NCBI GenBank assembly: GCA_951802425.1
Contig: OX637802.1
Coordinates: 3,334,381-3,398,380, forward strand
Source of the DNA: Clavaria fumosa
Lineage: Eukaryota; Basidiomycota; Agaricomycetes; Agaricales; Clavariaceae
Direction: 5' to 3'
Length of the DNA stretch: 64,000 nt
Shown here: in pieces, positions 10,191 to 22,412 of the stretch
Position numbering within the stretch: position 1 is the first letter of the stretch
Layout: each line of letters opens with the position of its first letter
Notes under the pieces: model-generated
Told to the model about the DNA's origin: nothing
Database searches by the model: none
What the model saw: the letters and a program-made list of their open reading frames with translations, nothing else
Made by a program: the position numbers and the translations under genes

Positions 10191-10839
10191 CAGGTACACA
10201 CAAAGCAAGTTTGGCAGGCATTGCCCATCCCCAATATGATATGATGTGTTTGTTCCAGTACTACTAGCATGCATATTGTATGCATACATATGCTTGCTGA
10301 TACATATTGCATCCATATGAAATATGTGCAAGGGTTGTGCATATTATACATATCATATACATAATATATGTACAGCCCTTGGTATGAATTTTGGATGCAT
10401 GCAATATGCATCAGCTAGCATGAGTACACATATTGTAAAAATATGATATGCAAACTCAGGCTCACTGACATGTATCATATGCATGTGCAATGTGTCAGCA
10501 AGCATGAGTATGCATATGATATGCATATGATATGTGTACTCAGGCTCATTGACACATCATATGTGACACTCTCACATATAGTATGATAAGGATAATTTTG
10601 CAGTAGGTATATTCTATGTATATTCTATGTAAGAAATTGTGCTAGTATGCATATTGTACACATATGATATGCATATCCAGGCTTGCTGATGCATATTGTA
10701 TTCATGTTATATTCTTATTCAAGGTTGTATCTACATGCATATATATATGTTTGTTACTGGCAGTCAACCCATAATACACTATGGCTAGTACACATGCTTG
10801 CTGATTCATATCACATGCATATGAAATATGTACCAAGCA
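10190..10839. repeat. Decayed ATGCATAT-type dyad repeats
   Basis: Many short self-complementary words (catatgcatatg, tatcatatgcat) occur at irregular spacing, alternating with 'caggctcactgac' and 'agcatgagta' spacers. They resemble a CpG-stripped, older version of the neighbouring palindromic satellites. There is no coding potential. Confidence 0.5.
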
Positions 10840-12370
10840 TTGTAGTAGATTTTCGTAATTAGGGTTAGGTTAGGTCTGAGTACAGTCTAAGGAGATGAGC
10901 TATTTCCCACACATAAGTAAGTCTTGATCTCATGAATGATATGGATATGTTGCTGTCTTCTGGGAAGAGTGTGTATGTATATTGTTCGCACACAATATGC
11001 ATACTTCCAAGCAGAGGACACACTCTTCCCAGAAGTATGTATATCATTCGCAAACGATATGCGTACTTCTGGGCAGAGGATATGCATATACAATTATTCA
11101 GTGTTGTACATATATTCATCACAGTCAAACCAAATAGTCTTGGTAAGGTTGCAAAAAGGTCATGAAGAGTTTCTTTATATATCATATACAAATGATGTAT
11201 ATGCATCCCCACTCACCAGGAATGTACACATATCGTATGCGTACGATATGCGTACATTCTGGGTGAGTGGGTATGCGTATATCATATACAAATGATGTAT
11301 ATGCATCCCCACTCACCAGGAATGTACGCATATCGTATGCGTACGATATGCGTATATTCTGGGTGAGTGGGGATGCATATATCATATACAAATGATGTAT
11401 ATGCATCCCCACTCACCAGGAATGCATGCATATCGTATGCGTACGATATGCGTGCATTCTGGGTGAGTGGGCATGTGTACATCATATACAAATAATATAT
11501 ATGCATGCCCACTTGCCAGGAATGTACACATATCGTATGCATACAATATGCGTACACTCTGGGTGAGTGGGCATGCGTATATCATATACAAATGATCCCC
11601 ACTCACCAGGAATGCATGCATATTGTATGCGTACAATATGTGTGCATTCTGGGTGAGTGGGCATGTGTACATCATATACAAATGATATATATGCATGCCC
11701 ACTTGCCAGGAATGTACACATATTGTATGCATACGATATGCGTACATTCTGGGTGAGTGGGCATATGTATATCATATACAAATGATGTATATGCATCCCC
11801 ACTCACCAGGAATGCATGCATATTGTGTGCATACAATTTGTGTACATTCTGGGTGAGTGGGCATGCATATATCATATACTCCAATGATGTATATGCATGC
11901 CCACATACCATTTGTATATGATAAAGACATGTTACAGAATGTTCACATATTGTATGCATCCAATATGCATACATGAACAACACATATTAATTACATAATG
12001 TGTGCAGGAGAGACCCTGCAGGAGCAAGGTGATATCATTTGTGTATGATATGCATGCACACTTGCCCAGAATGTATGCATATTGGATGCATACAATATGT
12101 GTACATTCTGTAACATGTCTATATCATATACAAATGATATGTATGTATTATATGCATGCCCACTTGCCCAGAATGTATGCTTATCAGATGCATATGAGAT
12201 ACTTACATTATGCAATGTATTCATATCATATACAAGTGATATATGTGTACACTCATACAGAATGTACACATATCATATGCATATGATTCTGGGTGAGTGT
12301 ACATAGATCATTTGTACATGATATGCATACATTCTGGGCAAGTGGGCATGCATATCATACTAGCCCTATA
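10840..12370 (+). repeat. Head repeat copy 2 with diverged 100 bp double-palindrome satellite
   Basis: A shorter head (to about 11,180) runs directly into about eight units of roughly 100 bp, then more diverged units to about 12,370. Each unit has two dyads. One is a core CGCATATCGTATGCG-like palindrome inside arms CCCACTCACC / GGGTGAGTGGG. The other is a dyad around ATATCATATACAAATGAT. Repeated Tyr/His-rich open frames on both strands are shadows of the array. Confidence 0.8.
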
Positions 12371-12384
12371 ACATATGTATCAAA

Positions 12385-12480
12385 CATTGATATGCCATCC
12401 TATTGGGACCTGGCACATGATTAGTGTATCACATGTTCATGACCTTATGTGGTCATGTGACTTGACCATGACAATATTGC
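12385..12480. mobile_element. LTR fragment of the 9,160-9,545 family
   Basis: It shares with about 9,420-9,510 the blocks CCTATTGGGACCTG and ATTAGTGTATCACATG, followed by GTCATGTGACTTGA and TGACAATAT. It is a short piece with no coding content. Confidence 0.55.
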
Positions 12481-13079
12481 ACATATATGATGTATTTGTT
12501 CCCCCTCACCATCTGTAAACACAAAATCAACAACTTCATTGCCCCAGACCCTGGCCTCTGCATCTGCTTCATTAGTAAGGATGCTTGGACCAGGCTTGGC
12601 CCTGACAGGAGGTTCCAACCCCTTGGCCCCAGTACCCCTTTATCCTCCTCCTCCACCTACAATGCCACCAAGCCCTACACCACTGGCTCAACCACCCTCA
12701 GTTCCCATTCATGGGTCCAGATACACCCCACACCAGTATTACCCCCACTGTCCCCACTCATGACTAATTACTCTGGAGTGCTTCCAGTGAAGCCACAGAA
12801 ATTCACTACTGATCATGATCATGTCCAAGCTGGCTTCTAGCCTAAGCTGTGGCAACACTAGTCAGCATCATGGGTGGCAGTTGCTGAACAATGTACAGCA
12901 TCCACCAAGGATTTGCCTGGTCTCAGAGGTATGAGGTGGTGAACAGGACACGATCATGATCAGTAGTGAATTGTAGTAGGTGTTAGCTTAATAAGTCAGG
13001 CTTAGGCTTATGCAAAGCTTGACCATTTAATATCAGATGTGTGCTTATATAAATCTGTACCTCAGTCTCTTTCTGCATA
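12481..13079. other. Unassigned; weak proline-rich frame at 12,539-12,763
   Basis: A 74-codon plus-strand frame is rich in Pro (PLYPPPPPT...), as in N-terminal regions of some Gypsy gag proteins, but it has no other landmark. The rest of the stretch shows nothing I can name. Confidence 0.25.
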
Positions 13080-13660
13080 TATATTCAAATATCATTTGCC
13101 CATATCATTTACACACCATGTGCACATATTGTTGATCAACAATATGCGCACATTGTCAGTAAATGACTGGGCATATCATTAACAACAATTTGCACATATC
13201 GTTGATCAATGAAATGTGCACAATGTGCATAGCTGACCTGGGCACATCACTTACCCACATTGTGCGCATATCGTTGATCAACGATATGTGCACATTGTGA
13301 ATACATGATATTCCCATATGTCAATTGCATGGTCATATCATTTACACACCATGTGTGCATATCGTTGATCAACAATATGCACACAACATGCATAGCTGAT
13401 CTGGGCATATCATTTTCACACAATATGCGCCCATTGTGATAGATGACCTGGGCATATCATTTACACACAATGTGCACATATCACTGATCAACGATATGCA
13501 CTCAATGTGGGTAAATGACCTAGGCATTGACCAATGGTATACATTCCCATACAATTGACCAATCATTGATGATGTGCACATGTCATTGAACAATAATATG
13601 GGTATCATCTATGCACATTCTGTGTTCATTGATCAATGACATGTGCACATTGTCAGTAAA
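13080..13660. repeat. Irregular cluster of GTTGATCAAC dyads
   Basis: About eight copies of a short palindrome with core GTTGATCAAC, extended to CATATCGTTGATCAACGATA in the best copy, are set in 'cacaatgtgcacat' spacer sequence. CpG-type transitions again distinguish the copies. Related words recur at 17,750-17,900, 49,700-49,800 and 57,720-57,900. Confidence 0.65.
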
Positions 13661-13905
13661 AAACACCATTGTCCTGGGACCTTTGGACCTGGTCACCAAA
13701 TCAATCATGTAAAGCACCCACACCCTTTCCCAACACCCCCTATGGACCATCTACTGCCAGGTATCCAATGCTCCACTTTCCTCTGACCCTTCTCTAACAT
13801 CTTGCCACTGTATTTTAGGCACCCAGGATCTTGAGAGGCTTTAGGTATATCACACTCAAAACAGCTAGAACTCCATGTGAAATAGGTGCCCTAACCCTAA
13901 AAATA
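13661..13905. repeat. Dispersed repeat fragment; telomere-like CCCTAACCCTAA at its end
   Basis: 13,675-13,800 resembles 21,285-21,420 (shared 'gtaaagcacccacaccctttcc' region and neighbours). CCCTAACCCTAA near 13,889 stands just before head copy 3, whose own TTAGGGTTAGG points the other way. No gene. Confidence 0.5.
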
Positions 13906-14690
13906 TTGTAGTAGATTTTTGTAATTAGGGTTAGGTTAGGTCTGAGTACAGTCTAAGGATTTGAGCTATTTCCCACACATAAATAAGTCTTGGTCTCATG
14001 AATAATATGGATATGTTGGCTGTCCCAGAAGTACGCATATCATACACAAATGATATGCGTACTTCTGGGCAGAGTGTGTACGCATATTGTATGCGAACGA
14101 TATGCATACTTCTGGGCAGAGTGTGTACACATATCATACGTGAAAAATATGCATACTTCTGGGCAGAGGATATGTGTACTTCTGGGCAAAGCATATGCAC
14201 ACACACCATATTGTATGTGAACAATAGCATACTTCTGGGCAAAGCATATGCACACACACCATATTGTATGCATACGATATGCGTACATTCTGGGTGAGTG
14301 GGCATGCATATATGATATACAAATGATGTATATGCATGCCCACTCACCAGGAATGCACGCATATCGTATGCGAACGATATGCGGACATTCTGGATGAGTG
14401 GGCATGCATATATGATATACAAATGATATATATGCATCCCCACTCACCAGGAATGCACGCATATCGTATGCGTATGATATGCGTACATTCTGGGTGAGTG
14501 TGCATGCATATATCATATACAAATGATGTATATGCATGCCCACTCACCAGGAATGCACGCATATCGTATGCGAACGATATGCGGACATTCTGGGTGAGTG
14601 GGCATGTGTACATCATATACAAATGATATATATGCATGCCCACTTGCCAGGAATGTACGCATATCGTATGCGTACGATATGTTAGTAACT
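13906..14690 (+). repeat. Head repeat copy 3 with palindromic arrays
   Basis: Head (TTGTAGTAGATTTTTG...) followed by cttctgggcagag-type dyads (about 14,020-14,250) and about four 100 bp double-palindrome units to 14,685. The order and the following sequence match copy 4 (52,250 onward), which has a far longer array. The two loci are therefore duplicates that differ in unit number. Confidence 0.8.
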
Positions 14691-14715
14691 ACAAAAATAG
14701 TCTCAGAGATATTAC

Positions 14716-15678
14716 TGTCATGACCCTCTCATTTTTCCCAAACCTACCATGTCTAGCACCATCCATGAGCCTTCTGACATCCTCCCATGACCCTACGCAT
14801 CCACCCTCAAACCTTCTAAACCTTCCCAAGCTGTCTACAAACCCTCATGACCTTCTGTCACCATTTATACATTATCAGACCCTATCATGCCTCACACATC
14901 CCCTCACTACATGCCCTACCAATGCACCAGACCTCCACACTCCTCTAGTTACACTTGGCACACTCATACTTCTGATGCATGTGACTTGCCAACTAGCACC
15001 ACCTGCATCACCAGCATCACCAGCATCATGTGTGTGCACTACTAAGGTTGTGAGGGGTTAGGGAAGCATAGGTAAGGTTGCAAGCATGACTGGTCATGGG
15101 TCACAACCCAGTTAAATAATCATATATGTAACCATAACTATGGGGGGATCCTCAGATCATAGATATTGTAGTTATAGACTACTGTAGGCAAAGAGGGGAA
15201 CATATTTGAAGTATGTATGCAGCTGACCATTGGTGGCACATTTGGGTGTTAAGGTAATGGCATCATGGGGTTGGTCATGTGGGTGATGCTAGTGATGCAG
15301 GTGACCTTGGGTGGGAGGTCACATGAGTAATGCTGGTAACATGGGTAATGCTGGTAGCACTGGTGGTAGCAGTAGTGCTGGTGGTGCCACACAGCAAGTC
15401 ACATGCCAGATGAAGAGATTGTGCAACTGCATGTTGTGTGTTGATATGGGGTTCAGGTGGTGGATCTGTGTAGGGTGAGATGGAGGGAGGCTGCACAAGC
15501 ATGGTGTTGTGGTTGTGAGTATTGTGGGATGACATGGGCAGTCAGGGAAGATTCTGGGAGGTGACAGCAAGTGTCAGAGGCATGTGGGATGGTCCACAAG
15601 GTTATGGAAGGGTGTTGGGAGGCTTTTAGGTGCTGATAGGGTCAAATTGGGTAGGGAAAAATGGGGTTGGTCCTGACA
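14716..15678 (-). mobile_element. LTR of a decayed Gypsy family (family F), copy 1
   Basis: Bounded by TGTCATGACC and TCCTGACA on the plus strand. It is followed by TTACCCCCCCTTC, a polypurine tract read on the minus strand, so this is a 3' LTR of a minus-strand element. The left part matches 55,600-56,010. It contains trinucleotide-like 'agcactggt' low-complexity sequence. CpG is almost absent. Confidence 0.55.
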
Positions 15679-16489
15679 TTACCCCCCCTTCAAGCCTCAA
15701 GCCCTGCAAGAGTGGAGATCACATGATGGATTAGTCAGCACACTGTTTCTTGATCAGGTCATGACACCTGAAATTTCTCTCTAAGTCCAACCACTATGGT
15801 CACTTCCAATTGTTAGGGCCTGTCCCATCTCATAAATAGTACCAAAGCTCAATTTGTTGGTGACTGGTCCTGTAAACTCACTAAGACCAATCTACTGTTG
15901 AGTATAATCAAGAATACTCAGTCCTGGAAGGTTGTGGAAATGTTTGATGATGTGTAGAAATAAGAAAAGACAAGTTGAGAGAGAGAGGAAGTTGCTGAGA
16001 AGGTCACAAAGATGACAGACAAAGCATAGAAGGAGAAATGGATGAGTTAAAGAAGAAAAGATGTTGCTGAGAAGGTCACAAGTGGTCATGATGGTGTTGA
16101 GAAGTAGGTCAGTGAAGGTGATAACTTTGCTGACTGATGGGGTTCAAGGAATTAGTACCAAGACAAGTAAAGAAAAATACTCAGGCATGTGAGTTTATAT
16201 GAGCACAGAGGATGAGTTAGAAGAAAGCAGAGTATGTCTTGGTGTTGTCAAGGTCACCAAGTTAGACAAGACCTATCAATGATGGTGGTTCCAAGCTCAA
16301 AGGGCATACTAGCCTCAAGCTTAAACCAAAGTGCATCAATATCAAGTCTGGAGTATCATAAGTACATGTGAGACTTATATATGTACATGCAGAGAGTGTA
16401 ACTATTTAGGAAAAGTATAGAGGTCTCCAGGCAACAAGACTATAGTAGTATGGGGTTTAACTAATCATAAAGTGACTGTGCACATGTTC
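15679..16489 (-). pseudogene. Family F interior relic (3' end of pol)
   Basis: Next to the polypurine tract the minus strand can be read as a short pol-like C-terminus (WLDLERNF...HDLIKKQCAD, stop) with frame breaks. A similar stretch adjoins the LTR piece at 17,168. Farther right nothing definite survives. Assignment as an integrase/pol tail rests on position. Confidence 0.35.
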
Positions 16490-17168
16490 TACTAAGGTTG
16501 CAAGCATGACCAGTCATGGGTCATGACCTAGTTAAATAATCATATAAGTAACTATAACTATGGGGGGATCCTCAGATCATAAATGTTGTAGTTATAGATT
16601 ACTGTGGGCAAGGAGGGAAACATATTTGAAGTAAATACACAGGTGGCATGTTTGAGTGTTAAGATTGTGAGGTCATAGGAGCAGTCACATGGGTGACACA
16701 GGTGACCTAGGGCAGAGGGTCATGTGAGTAATGCCAGTAATGCAAGTAATGCTGGTAGCATTGGTGGTGTCATAGCACCAGTGGTGCTGGTAGCACTGGT
16801 GGTATTGGTAGCACTGGTGACATTGGTAGCGCTGGTGACACTGGTAGCACCAGTGATGCCAGTAATGCTGGTGGTGCCACATGGTGAGTCATGTGCTGAT
16901 GAAGAGATTGTGTAACTGCATGTTGTGTGTCAATATCGGGGGTTCAAATGGTGGATATGCATAGGGTGAGTTTGCAAGGAGTTCCATGAGTATGGTGTTG
17001 TGGTCGCAAGTATTGTATGAAGGCAGGGGAAGTCCAGGAGGGCTCTGGAAAAAGACAGCAGGTTTCAGAAGTGTGCAGGGTGGTCTGCGAGGTGGTGAGT
17101 GGGTGTCAGGAGGTCCAGAGGTGTTGGTAGAGGCGGAATAGATAGGGAAAAATGGGTGGATCCTGGCA
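16490..17168 (-). mobile_element. Family F LTR, partial copy 2
   Basis: It starts inside the LTR at 'ctactaaggttgcaagcatg' and ends TCCTGGCA before a polypurine tract (ATCCCCCCTTC, minus strand). It matches 55,950-56,642 closely, including the 'gctggtagcactggtgg' low-complexity block. Confidence 0.55.
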
Positions 17169-17460
17169 TTATCCCCCCTTCAAGCCTCAAGCCCTGCAAG
17201 AGTGGAGATCATGTGACAAATTAGTCAGTGTGTTGTTTGTTGATCAGGTCACAACACCTGAAATTTTTCTCTAAGTCAAACCACCATGGCTGATTCCAAC
17301 ATCCTCAAACACCAAGAAACCGAGCTTGAGCACAAAATGTGCATTTTTGAAGAAAAAGAAGCTGGCCTCGACCAGAGGATCCTGGAAGACTCCCTAGCTC
17401 ATCAAAGGGTGGAACAAGCATGATGCACGCACCTTTGAGGCAAGGTTGTGGGCCCTAGCA
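17169..17460 (+). pseudogene. Relic of a repeated gene, first exon (45 aa frame 17,286-17,423)
   Basis: ATG in a good fungal context (CCACCATGG) opens a 45-residue charged peptide (MADSNILKHQETELEHK, then a Glu/Lys/Leu-rich coil-like stretch). At 56,761 the same frame is broken by an early stop. It lies next to a family F LTR end. It probably belongs to the Cys-rich relic described at 56,760-57,265. Confidence 0.35.
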
Positions 17461-18699
17461 TATCATGTTCACCTTGCTTGTACTGCACTAGTAATCATGC
17501 TTGTGCCATACATGTCACTCTCACCACTTCCATCATCCACCCCACTTGCCTCACTTGCACTGCCTACCCTGCTCAACCCACTTGTGACATCCACCCTGCC
17601 CATCCCACTTGCACTGCTGACTGCTAACCATGATTGCCCACTCACCTGCTCACCCTGCTTGCACTGCCTATCTGACTCAACCCAATTGCACAGCCTGCCC
17701 CACTGACCTGCTTGCCCTGCTTCTACTGCTTTGTTGACTGATAATATGTGGATGCCATTGACTGACTATTTGCACATATCATTGGTCAATTATATGCATA
17801 TATTGTCCATGATATAAGCATATTGCCAGTCAATGATATATTCATATCATTGGTCAACAATATGGGCATGTTGTTGATTGAGGGTTGAGTTTCCTTGATC
17901 AATTATATGAACAAACCAAAATATGCACAAACAGCTAACTGACAATATCCCAGCAAATGGAACAGGGCCTGAACAGCCAGTAGCTCTGTGACATCAATGC
18001 ACAGCAAGAAACAGGTACCTGTTTGCTCACCTTCCATCCTGTTCTCCAGCTCTTTATGTACCCATGAATTTGTGCCTGCAAAGATCTCATGGGATTAGTG
18101 AATGCAACAGTGCACACTTACTGAGTAGAGAAGAGACAGAACTATACAAGCAGGACATCAAAGACTACAGGATGAGCAAAGGAGAGGTGCACACACTGCT
18201 TGTCAACAATGCAGATCTGTCTGCCCCAGGCATGCATGCACCTGAGCCATGCAGGGCCTATGCCAATGACAATGTGTGCATCAAGATTGCCAAGTCACAA
18301 GCAGCAAACCAAGAGACCAGCACATTGTCCCAACCCAACTCATTCTTCACCTGCCATCGTCAAAACTCCTAGACCCACAAACACTTTCCATGGTCCTCCA
18401 CAAACTGATGACACTTGCCAGCAGGACTGTGCTCACACTGCCAGCCCTTTGCAATGCAATTGTCACAATCCTGTGACTCAACAATTAGAAAAAATGATTG
18501 GAATGAGAAATACCATTATACACCTCTCACTCCATCCCATTCCACTCCTTATTTTCTTTCACTGATCCAATTTTTTTCCATGCCTTCAAGAACTCTGTGG
18601 GCAATGGATCTACTACACCTGTGATGTTGTCCCTTGCCTTGCTAGGGCTCGCAACATTACCTGCTGCCTTGCTGTAGCCTGCAACATTGGCAACTGACT
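17461..18699 (-). pseudogene. Composite repeat E1, left part, inverted relative to E3; Cys-rich relic gene
   Basis: This 1.2 kb block is the reverse complement of about 56,935-58,045. On the minus strand it holds a peptide like CDNC-x6-C...C-x2-[CF]-x6-C (about 18,470-18,370) and an upstream frame S-V-A-N-V-A-G-Y-S-K-A-A-G. The 5' exon (17,286-17,423) stays in plus orientation, so the gene is cut by the inversion. Function unknown. Paired CxxCx6C motifs occur in many agaricomycete repeat-borne proteins. Confidence 0.5.
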
Positions 18700-18788
18700 G
18701 ACAGGTACTTACTTGAGGGGTAGGGTGACTTGCTGCCTGTGGACAATGGAGGTCTGAGATGAGTGGGGACAAGCAAGCACAGAGACTG
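18700..18788. other. E1 linker between inverted block and palindrome
   Basis: Short non-coding sequence; 18,752-18,788 matches 58,052-58,097 at E3. Confidence 0.5.
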
Positions 18789-20850
18789 GGAATTTTGTTT
18801 CCACATTTCATCAGTATTTCTTGTCCACATGGATGACATTGTCATGCCTTCCTGTCTCTACTACCAACTAAGGGCCTTCTTCTTCCATTCCATCTAGCAT
18901 CCATTCAAGCCCTCCTCCATCTGAGGTGCTCCCTGTTGCCCCTATAGCACCATCAGATAGTCACCCATGTACCAGCATACCATTGCCCTTGTATGATTGT
19001 CTGCTCTCCTGTCTCTTCCCCAGTCTCTTCATTCAGCAATTGTGTCTCCCCCATTCTCCCCCATGTGTTGATAGCTGTGGGCCACACACATGCTTTCAAG
19101 CTTTGACACAAACTCAACTCATCACTTAACTGACTTTGTGAGATGGGGCATCCAGGACACCCACTTTGACATTCACATCTAGTCAACTTTGTGTGTCATT
19201 TGGGCATGGTAGTCCTGGACACCCACCTTGAGGCACACATCCAGTGGTATGTAGGACCTAGGTTTGGCATGTTAAGAGTGAGTAGCACAGGTGGTGTAAG
19301 TAGGATGGAGGGTGGACAGTGTGAGTGGAGTGAGTGGGTGGCACAGGCAAGGTGTGTAAAGCAGGTGGCACAAGTGAGGAGGTGCAAGTGAGGCAAGCCA
19401 TGTGGTGTAGCACCAATGAGGTGAGTGGGCAGGCAGTGCAAGCAGGGTGGATGGCACAATTGGGGTGAGCAGCATGGGTGGCACCATTGGGACAAGTTTG
19501 GTGGACAGTGCATATTATCAGTCAATGATAAGTTAATATTTCCTTGTATTATTCATGACATGTCTGCTTGAGTAATGTATGTGTTTACTGTGCTCATGCT
19601 TGTCATACCTGGCACTGCTCATGTTCATCAGTCATTGCTTATGTGTGCCATACAGTGCCTAGGCTATGTCCATGCTGCTCATAGCAACCCACCTCCAGAC
19701 CCTGTTCTTTTTTCCCTTCCCCAGGTAGTCCAGCACAATGCAGTTCTGCCTCCACCCCTTCCTTGCCATGTGCTATCCACTCTATGCTGCTTGTCTTGTT
19801 CTTGGGTCTATGTTAATCACCAGACTCCTAGACAGAAGAACAAGACAAGCAGCATAGAGTGGATAGCACATGGCAAGGAAGGGGTGGAGGCAGAACTGCA
19901 TTGTGCTGGACTACCTGGGGAAGGGAAAAAAGAACAGGGTCTGGAGGTGGGTTGCTATGAGCAGCATGGACATAGCCTAGGCACTGTATGGCACACATAA
20001 GCAATGACTGATGAACATGAGCAGTGCCAGGTATGACAAGCATGAGCACAGTAAACACATACATTACTCAAGCAGACATGTCATGAATAATACAAGGAAA
20101 TATTAACTTATCATTGACTGATAATATGCACTGTCCACCAAACTTGTCCCAATGGTGCCACCCATGCTGCTCACCCCAATTGTGCCATCCACCCTGCTTG
20201 CACTGCCTGCCCACTCACCTCATTGGTGCTACACCACATGGCTTGCCTCACTTGCACCTCCTCACTTGTGCCACCTGCTTTACACACCTTGCCTGTGCCA
20301 CCCACTCACTCCACTCACACTGTCCACCCTCCATCCTACTTACACCACCTGTGCTACTCACTCTTAACATGCCAAACCTAGGTCCTACATACCACTGGAT
20401 GTGTGCCTCAAGGTGGGTGTCCAGGACTACCATGCCCAAATGACACACAAAGTTGACTAGATGTGAATGTCAAAGTGGGTGTCCTGGATGCCCCATCTCA
20501 CAAAGTCAGTTAAGTGATGAGTTGAGTTTGTGTCAAAGCTTGAAAGCATGTGTGTGGCCCACAGCTATCAACACATGGGGGAGAATGGGGGAGACACAAT
20601 TGCTGAATGAAGAGACTGGGGAAGAGACAGGAGAGCAGACAATCATACAAGGGCAATGGTATGCTGGTACATGGGTGACTATCTGATGGTGCTATAGGGG
20701 CAACAGGGAGCACCTCAGATGGAGGAGGGCTTGAATGGATGCTAGATGGAATGGAAGAAGAAGGCCCTTAGTTGGTAGTAGAGACAGGAAGGCATGACAA
20801 TGTCATCCATGTGGACAAGAAATACTGATGAAATGTGGAAACAAAATTCC
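18789..20850. repeat. Giant palindrome P1 (arms 1,015 bp, loop 32 nt)
   Basis: Left arm 18,789-19,803 and right arm 19,836-20,850 are reverse complements in exact register (every position x pairs with 39,639 - x, with no gap over the arm). The spacer 19,804-19,835 itself begins GGGTCTA and ends CTAGACAG. Identical open frames appear mirrored on opposite strands, so they are not evidence of genes. The arms hold decayed 'cacttgtgccacc' low-complexity sequence. Confidence 0.95.
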
Positions 20851-21834
20851 ATTTCTTAAGATGAGTTGCAGATTCATGTGAATATACAATATGGGTGAAG
20901 GATGATCAGCAGGGGATGCACATGGGTTGATGATCTAGCTGTAAAACAAATGGCCAATGCAAGTTTGGCCACATAATAAAAAACTGCAAAATGTGTTATA
21001 GGAACCTTGTAGACATGTTCTATAGGTAAAACAATACAACTTTTGTATGGATCATGTCTCACCCCACTTGCTACTTCAAAAGATCCCCTGGTTTTCATTT
21101 TGGCCTCTTCCTAGTGTATCATTACAAAGAATAGCATATTGTACAATACGTAGGCATGGGAGGCCTATGAAACTTTGAGGAGACATTCTCTATAGTATAT
21201 CAATGGTTTATGGCCACTTACCTGATCCCCTAAGCTTCTACTTTCAAAGATCCCCTGAAAATGCCCAAAAAACTCATTTTCCCAGGATCTTTGGACCTGG
21301 ACACTAAAACACTTATGTAAAGCACCCACACCCTTTCCCTATACCCCCTCTAACCCCCCATACCATTCACTACCAAGTGGCCAATGCTCCACTTTCTGCT
21401 ACCCACAACACTTGGCCAATGCTGCATTGGCCAACTTCTGTTAAATAATTTCCAATAATCACCAAAATATTCATATGCCTAGTTCCCATTTTTGGCATCA
21501 TCTTTTGTATGAAAACCACATCCCACTTTCCATCTGTTCCAAAGATCCCCATTATTCTTGATATTAAATGAGCATGGCACATTGGCTATATCTCAGCAAA
21601 CACTTCATATATTTTCATCAGACTTTGTGAGTAGATGCATACCTATGAGCAGTATCTTCAGTAATATTTATATGAATTTACATGATTTAATGTAAATGGT
21701 AGAGTGGGTGTGCAGATGAAGCAGAAGTGTGAGCCAGGGTAAGAGTGAAGATGATTGTGAGAGTGACAGAGTAAATGGGGTGGGTGAGGGTGAGTAAGAG
21801 TGTTCATGAAGGTGAAGGTGAGGGGTGAAGGTGA
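20851..21834. other. E1 right flank and unassigned sequence
   Basis: 20,851-20,935 equals 60,566-60,650, the right flank of P3, and then diverges after GATGATCT. The rest carries no supported gene; 21,285-21,420 is a dispersed repeat also at about 13,675-13,800. It ends at the CTAAT target duplication of G1 (21,835-21,839). Confidence 0.5.
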
Positions 21835-21839
21835 CTAAT

Positions 21840-22399
21840 TGTCAGTCCAAGTCCCTCACAGAAGTGAGAAGGGGAAAGAAGCTCAATTTCAACGTAGGGA
21901 ACTACACACATTACAAAGGTACTATATATACTGGGGAAAGGGGGCTGTGTAGGGGACGAGTCATAAAAAGGGGAATGAGGCTATGCGCACTGAGTCGCGC
22001 GGAATAGGGGAGGCAGTATAGGGAAAAGGGGATACCAAATACAGAAGGTAGCGGCAAGGGATGGATAAGGGGAAAGTGACAAGAGAAATGCTTAGCATGG
22101 GCTTGGCTGGCTGTGGAGGGGCCTGGATTAGTCCCGATTAGGGTAGATTACTTGATGGGAGCTGTCAGAAGAATTATTGCTGATCCGCCTCCATCACGAA
22201 TTGCAAAGCGTGGGAAAAGGGCGAGGAATGTGGGTGTGGGCACGTGGCGGCGCTTATTGGGAGCTCATAGGCACTGCTGCATGGTCGCGGGCGACTCCAA
22301 AGGTCACGGAGGGTCATGTGGTCCCATACTCGGCCCTCGTAACTAGTTCCTAGCGCGTTGTGGATTCAGTGACAGTGGCTTACGTAATGGATCCTGACA
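21840..22399 (-). repeat. G1 3' LTR
   Basis: TGTCAG...CTGACA on plus. TATATATA at 21,923-21,930; the predicted RNA start ACGTTGAAATTG is complement of 21,884-21,895, 35 nt from the TATA box. Confidence 0.9.
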
Positions 22400-22412
22400 T
22401 GGCCCCCTCCTC
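22400..22412 (-). other. G1 polypurine tract
   Basis: Minus strand GAGGAGGGGGCCA directly abuts the 3' LTR and overlaps the pol stop region. It is the plus-strand cDNA primer by position. Confidence 0.8.

Noticed and set aside
13880..13935. Telomere or chromosome end
   Set aside because: Only two or three TTAGGG-like units in each direction; too short for a telomere and embedded in sequence on both sides.
13906..14697. Head plus satellite as a transposon with TSD AAATA
   Set aside because: AAATA occurs on both sides of copy 3, but the bases are A/T-rich and copy 4 lacks it, so I do not claim a target duplication.
18926..20713. Mirrored frames of 66-141 aa in P1 (and equivalents in P2, P3)
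   Set aside because: Identical peptides on opposite strands are a consequence of the inverted repeat; content is low-complexity Pro/His/Cys/Leu.
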